The position numbers were made by a program, and so were the translations under genes. A DNA stretch of 64,000 nt from Strigamia acuminata (Eukaryota; Arthropoda; Chilopoda; Geophilomorpha; Linotaeniidae): NCBI GenBank assembly GCA_949358305.1, contig OX442320.1, forward strand, positions 11,362,259 through 11,426,258. The letters run 5' to 3'. The first letter of the stretch is position 1. Every line of letters starts with the position of its first letter. The notes beneath the pieces were generated by a model. The model was not told where the DNA came from and did not search any database. It worked only from the letters and a program-made list of their open reading frames with translations. Positions 1 to 12,070 of the stretch are shown one piece after another.

Positions 1-269
1 GAGCCTTTAATTAATTAACAATATTTAGAAAAAGAAAGAAAAAAAGCTCGGCTGAATGCAACGAGTGCGAGATGGGTTGATAACATTCGCTGGAGGCGAC
101 CCACTGCGAACTGCACGTTACACCGCCTGCGCCGATCAATTCATATCCGGATGCGGCTCAGCCGATACGACCGCGCGTGGGACAATCCGCATCAGCCATC
201 TTTTATCACATTTCCCACCTAATTGGGTGCGTCATTCGCACAATATTATTCCAAAAATGTTTACCCTGT

Positions 270-475
270 GCAGGACGCGTGCTCGCCCGCCATTGTGTGG
301 CGCGGAGCCTCGGCCAGCCTCGTTTCCGAGACCCCTCCACTTAAGACGGCGCTTTTGTCCGCCATTATTGAATGCAAAGAAAACTCTCAATGTTTGTTCA
401 GCTGCCCCTATACACCTTCGGAGGAAGGAGGAAAGAAAAAAAAACACTCATTGCCAACACCGAGAGTGAAAACTC
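270..475 (+). CDS. candidate exon in GC-rich island, product unknown
   Basis: The start of the window (about 60-420) is GC- and CpG-rich compared with its surroundings. After a plausible acceptor (pyrimidine-containing tract ending in gtgcag near 269), the frame starting GAC GCG TGC TCG shows C/G-rich third positions and reads as a Cys-containing peptide with the stretch IIECKENSQCLFSCPY. A possible donor lies near 475 (CTCGAG followed by gt). Two other plus frames are also open here, including a 137-codon frame beginning with ATG at 56, so the frame choice is uncertain. No family is recognised. Confidence 0.18.
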
Positions 476-1671
476 GAGGTTTTCATCAATTTTATGCCAC
501 ACATTTTTCTGCAATTTTCTACATTTGGGGCCTTTAAGTCTTTGTTGGTCCCTGAACTGCGCTGTCAAGTGGACACCACGTCCAGGACCGGTATTTGGGG
601 GTATTTCCCAATTGGAATGCGGTTGCAGGACTTGCAGTGCGCTTTAAAGGTCAACATTCGAGTTATCCGAAAGATTCTTCGACATATCCTCTACACCCGT
701 TGGTTATTGGTTTAAATAAGTGAATCCAGTTATTTACCAACTAGCCATTACGCGCAGACTAAACAGCATAAATAATGCCGATCTTTGTGACCGGATTGCC
801 GTATCTCGGGGTCATAAGCTGCAACAAATATGGGGGCCCTTACGAAACAAAGATGTATTATAGATATTGAATAATAAATGTTTCCCATGTATATAGTGAG
901 AATCCTCGCTGCTCACCCCAGCAGGACCAACCTTAGAAGCTAAACTGCTATCCAAAGAGGACAAAAAACGACAAAAGGAAATTCAAGGATTGTACAAGTA
1001 CCCACATTTAAGCCTTACATGCACCCTTGTGTAAGCAGTCAACCATGCAGACCCAAATTTGGTCCCTCAATAAAATGTTACAATATGAGCCAACTTGCAG
1101 TGTCTCCAACAGACAAGGATCCAGTTTTTCTCCTTCACCCTCTATTTTTTCAGCACAAGGAGGGGGAAGTATGAGCTTCTAGTTAGCCATATCTTACCAC
1201 CCCCTTACCCCATTCATCCACAACAGGGGTCAGACAGAAAAAGTGAAAAGGGGGGACTCTCTTGTGTGAGAGCTGCTGAATCCAATGTGGCTGTCAAACA
1301 GCATTACCAGTCAACAGCTGGTCAAGCCAAAGGAAGAGCCCAACTGACACTAAAGGCCCCAACCTGAACACCACATTGGCAGCTGTGCAGGCCATCTCTT
1401 ATTACCCCCCAAACCCAATGCTCAAAATTCACACCAAATTATGTAGACATAAGAACAACATTTACACTCTTCAACAAACATGATTTGCATTCAAATGGGC
1501 CCAGCGTGAAGCATAAAACCAATTTGAAACAATATTAAATCAGCAGACAAAGGAATGGAGTTGACACTAAAAAATGATAATTGAAATTGGTAATAAACTG
1601 CCCGTTTGAAGCGTTTGAATTTGCTGAAGAGTCCCAACAACAAAGTGTGCATTAGTCATGGCTGTTAGCAA

Positions 1672-1687
1672 CTCTCTCTCTCTCTCT
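1672..1687. repeat. (TC)n microsatellite
   Basis: Eight consecutive TC dinucleotides. Confidence 0.9.
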
Positions 1688-2100
1688 TCCTCCCTTCTCC
1701 TTTTCTCAATTTATTGCTCGTTATTAGTTCCAGCCTATTGCACCTACAACCTGTTAGCATCTCTCCTTGCACTTTTTCCCATCTGTTGTCCAACTACAGA
1801 AGCGAGTTGGACACAACAACAAGTTGCAAACAGCACTCAATGATCAGTGTAATGAAAGAGTAAATGGTGCATTGCAGGGAAAACAATTTTCTAAAAAGTC
1901 AACATCCGGCAGTGTCAAGTTTGTTCAACAAAAAGCAAATGCTCATTTACAATGTCTAATTCTTAAACACCCACTTCCTGGCCGAGTTATAAATTTTTAT
2001 GCTCACCTCCACTGCCTATCTGAGCTGCTAATCCAATTCCAAGGAAAATGCTGAGCCAGCTGTCTGCACACTGCACCTCCCTGCAGGCAATGGAAACACA

Positions 2101-2120
2101 GAGAGAGAGAGAGAGAGAGG
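2101..2120. repeat. (GA)n microsatellite
   Basis: About ten consecutive GA dinucleotides ending in GG. Confidence 0.9.
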
Positions 2121-3101
2121 GAGGGGTCATCCAACACTTTTTCTTATCTCCTCCCAAACCCAACTATTTATTTCCTTCCAATTTCAGGCCAATTACAAGG
2201 TCACACTACAGTCAACTTCTTTATTTGTCAGGGATCAAATGGCAAATCTCAAATATCTCGCACCTGTGTGTCTGGGAAAACTCTGAACCAAAAAATAAAA
2301 TAAAATAAAAGAAAGAATTTTCTTTTTCTTTTTTGATTTACACAAACAATGCAATTTTTGTCACTCCAGAACAACCAACCAACTGTTTTGGCCTGCAGGT
2401 GCAAATGGATGATGCTGCACACCATCAACAAGAGTTGAGGGGGCAGTTACTCAAGACCCCAAAGAACAATTCAAATAAAATTGGCCCCTTTTATCCCTTT
2501 ATTGACGCATTAAGCCTATGATGGTATCTCAAAGTACCCCCTTTGGCAAAATGGGAATATGAAGACTGGAACAGGGACCAGCAGATAGAGATTTAGAGGT
2601 GGGGTTTGCAAGAGGGTGGAGCCCCCTAACGATATTTGGACAGGGGGGCTGGCAAGTGGAAAGCCATCAGATAGGCTCCAACATGTTCAACCATAAAAGA
2701 CAGAGGGCACTTAAGTGCATTTTTTGTTGCCAACTTTTACTTAAAGTAAACAGGGCCTGTACCTCAAAATGAGTGCCTTGTCTACACGGGGGGAGGGGAG
2801 GGATCGCCAACAACTTTCCAAATTAAAATGACTAATAACTTTTTAAAAAAGAAATTAAATTATACACGAAAGGAAAAAAACATCGTCTAAATTTTCCCTC
2901 TGTCCGCACGCCGTAAAGCTTTCGCGTTTAATCGCTTTTGATTTTTATATAAGCGGCGTTTCAACGTTGCGCATTTATATACAAATGTCTACGCATATAT
3001 ATAAATATATATATAAAAAAACCTGGTTAATCCTGCCAATAGGCATATACCCTGTAATTTCGCGGCGCCGAAAAAACTCGCCAACTTTAATACATTTTTG
3101 A

Positions 3102-3120
3102 TTTTTTTTTTTTTTTTTTT
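3102..3120 (-). repeat. 19-base poly(T), read as poly(A) on the minus strand
   Basis: Nineteen T in a row. On the minus strand this is a poly(A) run lying 39 bases after the stop codon of the frame ending at 3160, preceded by ...AAGCCGACTCGG. The layout is what a retroposed mRNA 3' end would look like, although A runs are common in this DNA. Confidence 0.7.
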
Positions 3121-3159
3121 CCGAGTCGGCTTCCAGTTCAATATCACCATAATTTGAAG

Positions 3160-3718
3160 CTAATTGATATTGCAGAAAAGCCTGGCAGTGTTGCTAATAA
3201 ATTGCCCACCCAATCCTTTGCAGGAGATCGGTGACAAGTCAGTACCAGTGACATTTTTATTGCTTTTCCTCTCTTCATTCTGCAGACGTCTTTTGGGCCC
3301 GGTCATTTTCTTCTTAATAGTGGCGTATATCATCCAGACATGAGGCCCGGATTTGTTGTCGTAATTAGCAAACTTGTGTCCAGCTAATGCGATTTTTATG
3401 GCTCCACTCATTTCCATGTAGACAACTCGCCCATCTCTTCGAATATCAAAACTAAAAAACAATTTACGACCAATGTCAAAAACGACTAATTAATTTCACC
3501 CTTAAAAAACATTTTTTTTCCATTTTTTTTCCCTCGGCTTCCAATTCCGCGTGGACAGTGGGAAATTGCGTCACTTCCGCAGGAAAGACGACCTTTGTCG
3601 ATACGGGCAAAATGGATGTGCGACGGGCAAGCAAGCGGCGGGCAAAGCGGTCTCGCCCTGTCACCACTTCATCATCCGCGCCGAACTTCGATGATTTACG
3701 ATGGCGGCGTCCTCCTCA
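3160..3718 (-). pseudogene. candidate retrocopy or terminal coding region, unknown protein
   Basis: Two successive minus-strand open frames abut here: 3718-3476, then about 3495-3160 in a frame shifted by one. Both have ordered, protein-like composition. The upstream part ends ...GKKMEKKCFLRVKLI. The downstream part contains FDIRRDGRVVYMEMSGAIK and HVWMIYATIKKK and ends with a TAG at 3160. A 19-base poly(A) follows after a 39-base tail. One reading is a frameshifted, retroposed cDNA. Another is a last exon beginning after an acceptor-like tttttttag at about 3452. The protein family is not recognised. The GC-rich upstream half is also readable on the plus strand, so strand assignment is only moderately supported. 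Confidence 0.25.
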
Positions 3719-3720
3719 GC
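3568..3720 (+). promoter_or_regulatory. possible TATA-less promoter with ETS-like sites
   Basis: A CpG-rich segment contains CACTTCCG (about 3572-3579) followed by AGGAAAG, both resembling ETS/GABP sites. ATGGCGGC at 3701 resembles a YY1 site overlapping a start codon. In other animals this pairing is typical of housekeeping promoters. Its promoter role here is inference. Confidence 0.25.
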
Positions 3721-3768
3721 ACACCCCACGTACAAATTAATGGCCGCCAGTCTGCGCTATGTGTCAAA
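3701..3768 (+). CDS. candidate first coding exon, product unknown
   Basis: ATG at 3701 opens a short frame reading MAASSSAHPTYKLMAASLRY. It reaches a possible splice donor (AAA followed by gtaatt at 3769) one codon before an in-frame stop at 3770. The alanine/serine-rich start in an ATGGCGGC context suits a first exon. It conflicts with the minus-strand call over the same island, and only one of the two may be real. No downstream exon was identified. Confidence 0.22.
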
Positions 3769-3769
3769 G

Positions 3770-6700
3770 TAATTCTTCTTGCAAATACCAAAAAAAATCA
3801 CCTATTGAGACGTAGCCATCTTCGAACATTTCAACAAAATGGTTCAACCAATAGGAGTTAGGACTAGGTTGTATCTGTAATTTTGTCGTTTTGTATTAAT
3901 CGCAAAATCAATCATTTTTCATCGCAGGATTTTGATAGAGAAATGGCCGGCGCGGTCAGCAACTTGGCCTTTCTTTCTTCAAACGACATCATCAATTCGC
4001 AAGTTTGACTTGGAAGACCCTGCAGCTGTTGCAAGGCCTCTGTCTCTGGGACCTTGCTTGATTAGACCCTTCTTCTCGCTTCAGCTCATTAGAGACCCAC
4101 CAACACGAGGATAATAATGAAGGCCGGGCAATTTCACCACTGACCACATTCATATTGAATCCCCGCGGCACCTTGCAACATATTGTATGCATCTATATAT
4201 AATATAACATAGAATATTGCACCCACACACACACACACAAACTGGGAGTGTGTAATGTCCACCCTGTTGCACCAGAGGCTTCTTTTGTTCATTGTCAATG
4301 CCATCATCACCTCCTGTCACATCTTCAATTTATCATTTCAAGACGAAGAAAAGAACCAGTCAGGGATGAGAAATGGCTTTTGCAAAAGCCGTGCTTCGAC
4401 AGCGGTAATTGCAAAATGCCCGTCTTTGGTAACCAAATTTGGGATCTCGAAAGACAAGCAACACTTTCGGGTCAACTTAGATTTCGATATCCTCCACAAT
4501 CCCAAACTATCACAACAATGACCGTTTTTCTTTTCTTTCTTCTTTCCTCCATGCTTGCTCATTCTGATTTTGATTGTTATTCTTACCACTGGGATTTCAT
4601 ACTAAGGTCGAAATTATCCCTTTTCATAAAATATTTTCTTAGTCGTATGTAACTAAGGGCGAAATGATTAAAGTCGAAATGAATAATGAAATATGAATAA
4701 GGTCGATTACCACTATTATTCTTGTTACATCTCCTATTATTAATACCGTACTTTACCGATTAAAAGTCGCTATTCAATATGGTAATATTCATGCTTGCAA
4801 ATTTTCTGTTTATTTATTTATACATTTTTTTCTAAATTTTGAAATTAAACCCAAGTTTATATTTAGCTTTAAATTGCCTCACATTCCAACTGCTATAAAC
4901 AAACAGGAAAGTAATAGGAGTCTGTAGAACAAGACATGGGGGAAAAAGAAGGAAAAAAAGAAGCCAAATTACACGAGAACTGACCATAAAAAAAATAATG
5001 TTTTATTTAATAACTATTTCTATAATATCATCATTTCCCATTTCCTCAATAATCCACGCATAACAAAACATGACAAATTATGCACCCCTCTTGTTTTCCA
5101 CTCATTTTCCCAATTTCCCTGTCATTCCAAACTTGTCACCGCAATATACAATGCACCGTGACACATGACTCACAAAATGAACACACAAAAAACTGCATGT
5201 ATAATTGCATTAAGCCGAAAAACAACAAACTTTCTTTCTTTCTTTTTTCCTCACCCCTTTTCCTATTATCTTTACACACTTGGTGGCGCCATTAGCCAAA
5301 ACTAATAACAAGTTGGATGGCCCAGAGGTCTCAAAGTTGTTGCTGTTAATCCTTGGAAACAAGCAAAATAAACCATCACCTTAGCTACTGACCTCTAGCT
5401 ATAATTTCTCATCTGCACAAAACTTCTTGTTTCCATCATCAACAAGTCGTGGCTCTTACGGCACCCCTGGTGGTTGTTAAGACAAAATGAGCACGACACT
5501 CTCAAGACGTATAAATTATAAACACGCCCAAGAAATGAGGAGGAAAAAAATTGATGGAATTAGTTAAACCCATTCGGTGACCCCTTTGCGCACCAGCCAA
5601 AAACTTTTATTACGAACAATTAATTGGGTTAGCCCACTGCCAATAGCTGGGTGTCACGTGACAATATCCAGCAGCAAATCTGCCCTTCCATTAGCCCAAA
5701 TTGGAGGCCCCCTCTGTTTATCCTCCGCAATAAATATGGGCAGTGCACTTTGCCCACTCTTATTGTTTTTCACTCAAACGCACGAATTGCGCCATCAAAC
5801 CGCCTTAAAATGTCACCTTTGTATCTTTTATCGTCCAACTCGGGATAACTTTCTTTTGATTACTTAAATCTAAAAAAAAAAAAAATTTTTTTTGGGGAAT
5901 GAAAATTCGACGGAGTTGGTTGGATTTCCCGGCGGCGTCGAGCGCGCCAACGTCGGCATGAAAACTCCAAATCTCCGTCGTTTTTTTTTATTTTTACAAA
6001 TTTTGCTTTTTCTCTCGTGGTGATGCGAGCAATTGGTCGAAATTAACTCCTCCGAGTGTGCGCAGATGGGTTCGAATTTAGGTGAGCCGCAGGCACTCAG
6101 CAGACCTGCGTTCGTTACGCAATTACCACCTGTATAATAACTCAACGCCCCAATTAAATCTCCTCGTGGTGGCTGAATTGAGGGTTTTGCACCGGGCCAA
6201 AGCTCGATAAAGTCAGCGGCGCAAGGTCGATGCTGCACGGCATGGACCCCGCCACTGCCGCACATCATTGTAATTTGATCGCGCGCTCCATTTTTCACGC
6301 TTTTTAACTCGCGCTCGTTTTTCTCCCGCTAAACGTGGCGGACCCAACTTAGCTCGACAAAATATGACAAATCCCCCCTTGTAACAGTTTTTTTAAAAAA
6401 AAAAAATTTTTTCTTAAATTTTATTTTATTTATTATTTTCCAGAGAGGATAATCAGGCGGCCTGTCATTTTCAACAGCTTTTTGCCATTAAAAAGTCATT
6501 ACACCCTTCTCTCGTCACCCCCATTCTTCATTGCACTTTGTCTTTCTTTTTTCTCGCTTTCTGAGTGGAGAACAAAAATAATTTTAACGGCGCCATTCAT
6601 ACATCAGTGTGTCCTCAGAGAATGAAATTTCACAAGAAAAAAAGTCAAAAAAAGTCAAAAAAATAGAAAATAAAAAATAAAAAAAATAAAAATATATATA

Positions 6701-6920
6701 AACATTTTTTTTTATGTCCATGTAAAAGAAAAAAGAAAAGAAAAACGAAAAAAAAAATGTTTATGATACTTCCAAAGTGTTTTTCAACACTTTGGCAATT
6801 TTTAGTATCGAGTTTGGAATTCCAGCGCCGAACTTGTTTCACACTTGATCCGTGACTTATTGCACTGCTCCAAAAACCGTTAAAAATATTCAAAATTAAA
6901 TATATATATATCCCTGAGTC
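3770..6920. other. AT-rich non-coding stretch
   Basis: It contains an AC microsatellite (4221-4238), a 134-codon non-ATG frame at 4248-4652 with partly coding-like codons but no splice signals I trust, and a CpG-richer patch at 5900-6320 open on the minus strand (5870-6298). A CTCF-like GGTGGCGCC lies at 5281-5289. No gene call is supported. Confidence 0.5.
4221..4238. repeat. (AC)n microsatellite
   Basis: A short run of alternating CA. Confidence 0.85.
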
Positions 6921-6922
6921 TC

Positions 6923-6935
6923 CCACCTGGTGGCG
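6923..6935 (+). promoter_or_regulatory. CTCF-like motif
   Basis: CCACCTGGTGGCG resembles the animal CTCF core and is near-palindromic. It lies just upstream of the GC-richer segment at 6980-7480. Confidence 0.3.
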
Positions 6936-6979
6936 TAATTATTAATTAGAGACTGCAAAATTAATCCGTCAAAATATTT

Positions 6980-7483
6980 ATGCATTTGCGGGCTGAAAAT
7001 GAAGTGGAGGCTCCGCTTTGGCACCTTGAGTGGCAGGCGCGGAACGAACAGGTGGTAGGGCCATCGAAGGAGCCCCTGGGAAGTGCGGGGGGGTCCGCTG
7101 AATGGGTTCCGCTGGGCTGGTTGCCTTGTTCATCAGTCAAAGTCAAGTGGGAGGAGGCTGCTCAGATAAGGCAGCGCGAAGGAGGAGTCTGGCGTGTCAT
7201 TACTCAATGCCACTTGCACCACACACAAAGATGGCGAAGAGACCACTTTAGTCCTACTAATTACCGCTCTTTCCAACTTCCAATTTACACCGATTGTGGC
7301 TCACCAGCCGACTCTCGCGGATCTTCACCAACACCAACAAAGCGCGCCGATCTTTTCTTGCGCTTCCCCGCGCCACCGAGCGCCATCTTGCGAGAAAAAG
7401 AGACGGGCAAATCGTGTCCACGAAAAATGTGTTCAGTCCATTCCTTCATTTTAAGGCGTGTATATCGCAACACTGTTTGGTGA
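6980..7483 (+). CDS. candidate ORF in GC-rich segment, product unknown
   Basis: This is the longest ATG-initiated frame outside the repeat arrays, at 167 codons. Its first half has G/C-rich third positions (for example GAA GTG GAG GCT CCG CTT TGG CAC CTT GAG). It is Trp-, Arg- and Pro-rich and has no signal peptide, membrane segment or recognised domain. A possible donor occurs early (GAACAG followed by gtggta, near 7050), so only the first part may be an exon. Alternative frames on both strands are open over parts of it, as expected in a GC-rich patch. Confidence 0.22.
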   Translation: MHLRAENEVEAPLWHLEWQARNEQVVGPSKEPLGSAGGSAEWVPLGWLPCSSVKVKWEEAAQIRQREGGVWRVITQCHLHHTQRWRRDHFSPTNYRSFQLPIYTDCGSPADSRGSSPTPTKRADLFLRFPAPPSAILREKETGKSCPRKMCSVHSFILRRVYRNTVW

Positions 7484-9421
7484 TTAGGTCTGGTGCTGTC
7501 ATATCGGAGTGTCCTGCTGGTGTTTCCATGATTGATTGATTGGGTTTGACTCGCCAGTCGTGACCCCAATGGCAGAATGCCTGTCTTGGGTATTAGGCCA
7601 TGTAAAGGGAGTCCCTAGAGATGGGTTTTTGATAGACTCAACCTTGTATTTCCACTGAGGACTGGGAGGAACACTGAATGGAATATACACTCACTTAAAG
7701 GTGGGAAACGACAAAATCCCGCACAAACTTTTTTTTTTATATTTTCCCGGTACAAAAGTCAATACAATAAACCAAACCCCGTACAGACGTTTCGATCATC
7801 TTCATTATTGCTTTTATGGATTTTATTCACGGCCCCAACTGTCGGTTTTAGGGTAATCCACTTATTCGCCAACTATTTCGTGCCATTGCACAACTTTTCC
7901 CGCAAATTGCTTTTCCATCGGGCCGTAATTTCATTTAGGCCTAATCATGGCTGTTAGAATGCACCGAGTTGAGCATTAACTCGGTTGCATGTGAGTGTGT
8001 GCATCTGCACTTTGTATACCCAGCAGATCCAATTCCTCTCCGATGAATAAAAACAGACAAAAGGAGGAGACAGTTGAACACACTGCCATTGTTCTAATCT
8101 TGACTGATCATCTCTCCCAGAGAGCAAATACCCCCACCTTGTGTGCATTAGCTGAATTAAAACTGTCACTGGTGCGCAAAATGTCAATAACTCTGACAAA
8201 TAGCGATGCAAAAACAGCAACAATAACAAGAGCCACAAACAAGACTGCACAAGACCCGAATCAATTTGTCTTCCGAGGTAAAACACACAAAGATCCAATA
8301 AACCTAATCCCAACTCCCTAATTAAATCCTGCAACTATACTTACAATTAATTATTTCCAAACACACAGCAAACCCATCTCTTTAAATCCCATCCCTAAAT
8401 CACACCAAATTCAAACTCGCATTCTTGCCCAACTCAAAACATCAACAAAAGATCCAACCAACTGATAAAACCAATGTTTACGACACTCTAAAAGAAACAA
8501 CATCCACCATTTATAAGCCTAATTTCTCCTTTTTTCATCCTCTCCCAGCCCTTTGAATATCATTAAACCCAGAAAAAAAACCAAACTTTTCAACCTTCTG
8601 TGGGATTAACTCCAAAATACAAAGAAACAAAAAAAAAACCACCTCCAGATGGCCCTAATAGATTTGTGATGATATAACGCCTGCAGATGGTCATTTCCTA
8701 CTAAATCCTACTAAATGCAACTTTTTTTTATCACTCCTACTTCCACTAAACCCCCAACAAAGCTTTCCCCACCATTACCTTAAAAACACACCCAACTTGC
8801 TTGATTTCTAAGGCCAATAATAATATTAGTTGAGCCATCCACAACTCCCCACAATGGAGTTTGTAAACTGGAGAGGTGGTGCCATGAGCAATGGGAATTA
8901 TCCAAAGGTAGCACGCAAAACACCCCGCACTCTTTTGTCCCCCCTGCAAAGGGGAGAAATCACGCGGAAAGAGATCCGCGAAGATTTACTCTTTCTTAGC
9001 CTGACACGGACTGAATGCAGATGCGTGTTTCCCTTCTCTTTGGATTTGCACTGGGATTAAAGGATAATCCCTTGTAAGCAGCTCCGAGCTCTTGTACTGA
9101 ATTGACACCTCTGCTTTTAAGAGGTCCTGTATGCGCTGCTTTTATCTTCACGTTTTTTTCCTATACTCTTCTTGCTTTTGCTTGCGTGTGGCATTTTATG
9201 TATTTTATTCACAAAGAGGATTAAGATGACGGAGAGCAAACTTGGCCAAATGTGAGCTGTCTCTCTGCTGGATCGTCTTATCATGTGGGGAATGTGGAAA
9301 AAACATTATCGTGTCAAGATAAAGATAGGTTTGTGCTTAGAACGAGAATGAAAGGTGGGGGGAATGGAGTTTTGTGTAATGGTAATGTTGTTGACTCGTA
9401 AGAAGCGTATCAAGCAGTTCA
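7484..9421. other. AT-rich non-coding stretch
   Basis: There is no convincing gene. A 126-codon minus frame at 7954-8334 is leucine-rich but sits in a low-GC region with plus-strand alternatives. Short A/T runs are frequent. Confidence 0.5.
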
Positions 9422-9597
9422 CGGTGTGGCAGAGATCTGCATTGGCGTAAAATCCTTACCCGTTACCCGTCCGTTACCCGTCTCCAAAAAAAATTCTCTA
9501 CCCTACCCTACCCGTACCCGTTCCTGAACGCGATCACGTGTGTCAGAGATGTGCATTGGCGTAAAAACCGTACCCAATGCAGATCTCTGCGATGTGG
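9422..9597. mobile_element. hAT-like MITE with 8-bp target duplication
   Basis: Terminal inverted repeats CAGAGATCTGCATTGG (9430-9445) and its exact reverse complement (9574-9589) are flanked by CGGTGTGG (9422-9429) and CGATGTGG (9590-9597). These match at 7 of 8 positions. An 8-bp duplication and a terminus starting CAGAG are hAT-family traits. The 160-bp interior is non-coding, with TTACCCG/TACCC-type short repeats and an internal second copy of the left end (9544-9566). It is too short to encode a transposase. Confidence 0.75.
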
Positions 9598-11630
9598 TTC
9601 ATTTAGTCACAAAACAGACTTATATTTGAATTTTGTCCTAGGAAATTCGGTTCTGTAATAGTAAATAATGCGCCAGCCTCGAGATACGAAGGAGACAATG
9701 CATCAAGTCCAAGTTCAAACAAAACAAAAGCGAATTTGCCCACCAGCAATAGACAAACAGGCAAATGGCAGCAACAGATGTCGCTCCGTGTGGCGCCCGT
9801 AAATTGCCAGTGGTGTGCAGTGTCTGCAGGCTGAGATAGGGAGTGTGAAATTTGTTCTATGTAGACATTTATAAGCACACATGACGCATTGGCTTCTGTT
9901 GCATCTGCCGGCTCGTCTTGTTTACTCTCATATCAATTCACCATATTCATAGACAAACTTTATCAAAACAAACCATCATAATCTGTCTCCGGAGTTTCAA
10001 ACAGCGAGCAACTTTGCGCAACTTGCACACAAAGCCGCGCTGAATAAATAGAATGCACAAAGACAAATAAACGCCCATTAGAAACTTTTGTGCTCAAACT
10101 TAAGTGGCTTCTCTGTCTTTTGTCGCTGGCTTATAAAAGCCATCATCCACGACACTTGTTGTATCCATCTTGGAAAAAGATTTGGGTTTTTCCACACTTA
10201 CCAGGCGTGCCAACCTGTTGAAAATAGATCCCAATTCTTACACGATCGAGAGATCCGAACTCAGGTATCCCGAAGTCCCAAGTTACGACAACTATACAGA
10301 AAGTGAATACTCAAATATGAAACACTGCAATTTTTAATTTATTTCCTTTAATACACGTCAGTGAATTGTCTTAGCTTGTCCAATGTGTCTCCCGAAGACA
10401 CCCGAGTCACAGGTTCTTGGATTACTTTTCATAAGTTTGGAAAGGTGGCAAAAATTATTGCGTATAATCGTGGTGTAGGTTTATTTAAATCAGGATTTAC
10501 ATCTAGATAATGATCCAGTTTGTAATGGTCCACACACATCCATATGTATCTCACTTTGGCCTTTGTCGTTAAGGGCCATTTCTAAGAAATCGAGACATTT
10601 CAAGCTCAACTTTATAATTCCTCTTTTCTATCACACTAAGTCAACCTTAACGAGCTTACAATGAGTCTAATTCACCTCTGCCTGGCGTCGTAAACATCTC
10701 TACTTACAGATGAGCCATCAACTATAAATAGGTCTGACATCCTCCAAGAACCAAACTGAATGAGATCTTTTCTGTCCTCCCCCTCTTAGCTCGTGCTCTA
10801 ACCACCAGATGTCGCTTCGGGGAGGACATGGAAGCGGAGCAGCAAACCTTTCATGATTGACGTGACAGTGACATTTCTCATTGAGAAATCTACTTTTTGT
10901 GCGTCGAAAACTACTCGGGAAATCCGAACTTTGCAAAACACTCATAACAACCGACAACGCTCCCCTTTCCACACCTCACAAACTTGCCCGCTTAGGACCT
11001 AAACATGGTCTAAACAAGGCCCATTGTGTCTAACAAGACTAAAGGTCAGTTATTCCTCTGGTGGGTGCAAAGAGAAAAGAAAAAAGAAGAGAAGGGGAAG
11101 TTTTGATATTCCTAGTGTCCCCCTCCCTCTCCCTCGCAAGACCCCTTGCTGTTAACTCTAACCTCTCTTATGCTCTACCATTTCCCCCTGCTGGACATGA
11201 ATTACAAACAAAAGCAGTCCCACATGTAGATTACAAACAAAAGGAACAAGAGTGGAGACTGCAGCTAATTTGCATCTCTATGCATCATGTCACAACGACC
11301 CACACATATACAACAGGGGTGACAAAAGGTCATTAGCCTGCTTTGCACATACGATAACGGATTACCAACTAGATTCATATTCATTCCTTTCGTTTCATTT
11401 ACTTCCTTCATTGTCGAATGTCGATCCGAGCCAACTCCGCCACGCTGTGTTCTGCCAAAGTCATACCACATATTCGCTACTTCTAATTGCAATTTAACTC
11501 ATCCGTGAAGGAAATCACGCAGTTACCGATCTTTGTGTTACTACGCAGCAGCTCTTGTGCAAGTTAGCTCGTACTTACATCGACAAACTCTGTGGTTGCA
11601 GCCCCGTTTTCGCAATCTCCGAAGGTCAAT
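9598..11630. other. non-coding stretch
   Basis: It contains CTCF-like sites (about 9773-9785 and 10803-10816) and otherwise unremarkable AT-rich DNA. No gene or larger repeat is seen. Confidence 0.5.
10803..10816 (+). promoter_or_regulatory. CTCF-like motif
   Basis: CACCAGATGTCGCT matches a CTCF-type core at most positions, with T in place of the second G of GGCG. It is one of several related words in the window. Confidence 0.3.
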
Positions 11631-11902
11631 GCGACAACACAGAATTCTTTACTGCGTGTTGAAACACTAATTTTTTATTTTTTGAGTAAAAAGGCCAATT
11701 TTATCATTACACTCGGTGAATAGGCTGCTGAACGTGTGACATTTGACATCTATGAATAGTGGATTATGAATTATGAGTAATAATGATGTCACGTGTCACA
11801 TGTCCAGCAGCCTACTCACCGAGTGTAATGATAAAATTGGCTTTTTTACTCAAAAAATAAAAAAGTAGTGTTACAACACACAATAAAGAATTCTGCGTTG
11901 TA
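11631..11902. mobile_element. long hairpin (foldback-type MITE)
   Basis: Two arms of about 120 bp (11631-11750 and 11784-11902) are near-perfect reverse complements around a loop of about 33 bp. Shared arm words include AGAATTCTTTA, TTTTTTATTTTTTGAGTAAA and TTTTATCATTACACTCGGTG. No coding capacity is present and no clear target duplication was found, so the superfamily is not assigned. The high arm identity suggests a fairly recent insertion. Confidence 0.8.
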
Positions 11903-11936
11903 ACTGTTTGTAACAATTGCCATGTTTACATGGTCA

Positions 11937-12070
11937 CAGTTTTCCAGATAAGTGAATATTCGGATTTTATTTATCTGGATAACCGTTTGCGTTTACATGA
12001 CGTTAGTTTTCTGGTAAACATGACGTCATACGAGAATTACCCATACTGCCCTTTGATTATCTGGAACAAC
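11937..12070. mobile_element. possible short inverted-repeat element
   Basis: GTTTTCCAGATAA (11939-11951) is mirrored by TTATCTGGAACAAC (12057-12070), with another TTATCTGGA word inside (about 11975) and repeated TTTACATG words. It directly follows the hairpin at 11631-11902. The ends are imperfect, so this is tentative. Confidence 0.3.

Larger units (their letters stand above)
481..3090. other. AT-rich non-coding stretch
   Basis: No convincing gene is seen. It holds a CT microsatellite (1672-1687), a GA microsatellite (2101-2120), an alternating TA tract (about 2993-3018) and scattered A/T runs. The reading frames present are short and lack coding-like codon use. Confidence 0.6.

Noticed and set aside
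7954-8334. 126-codon leucine-rich minus frame
   Set aside because: Low-complexity leucine run, no start context or splice sites, and the opposite strand is open over the same bases.
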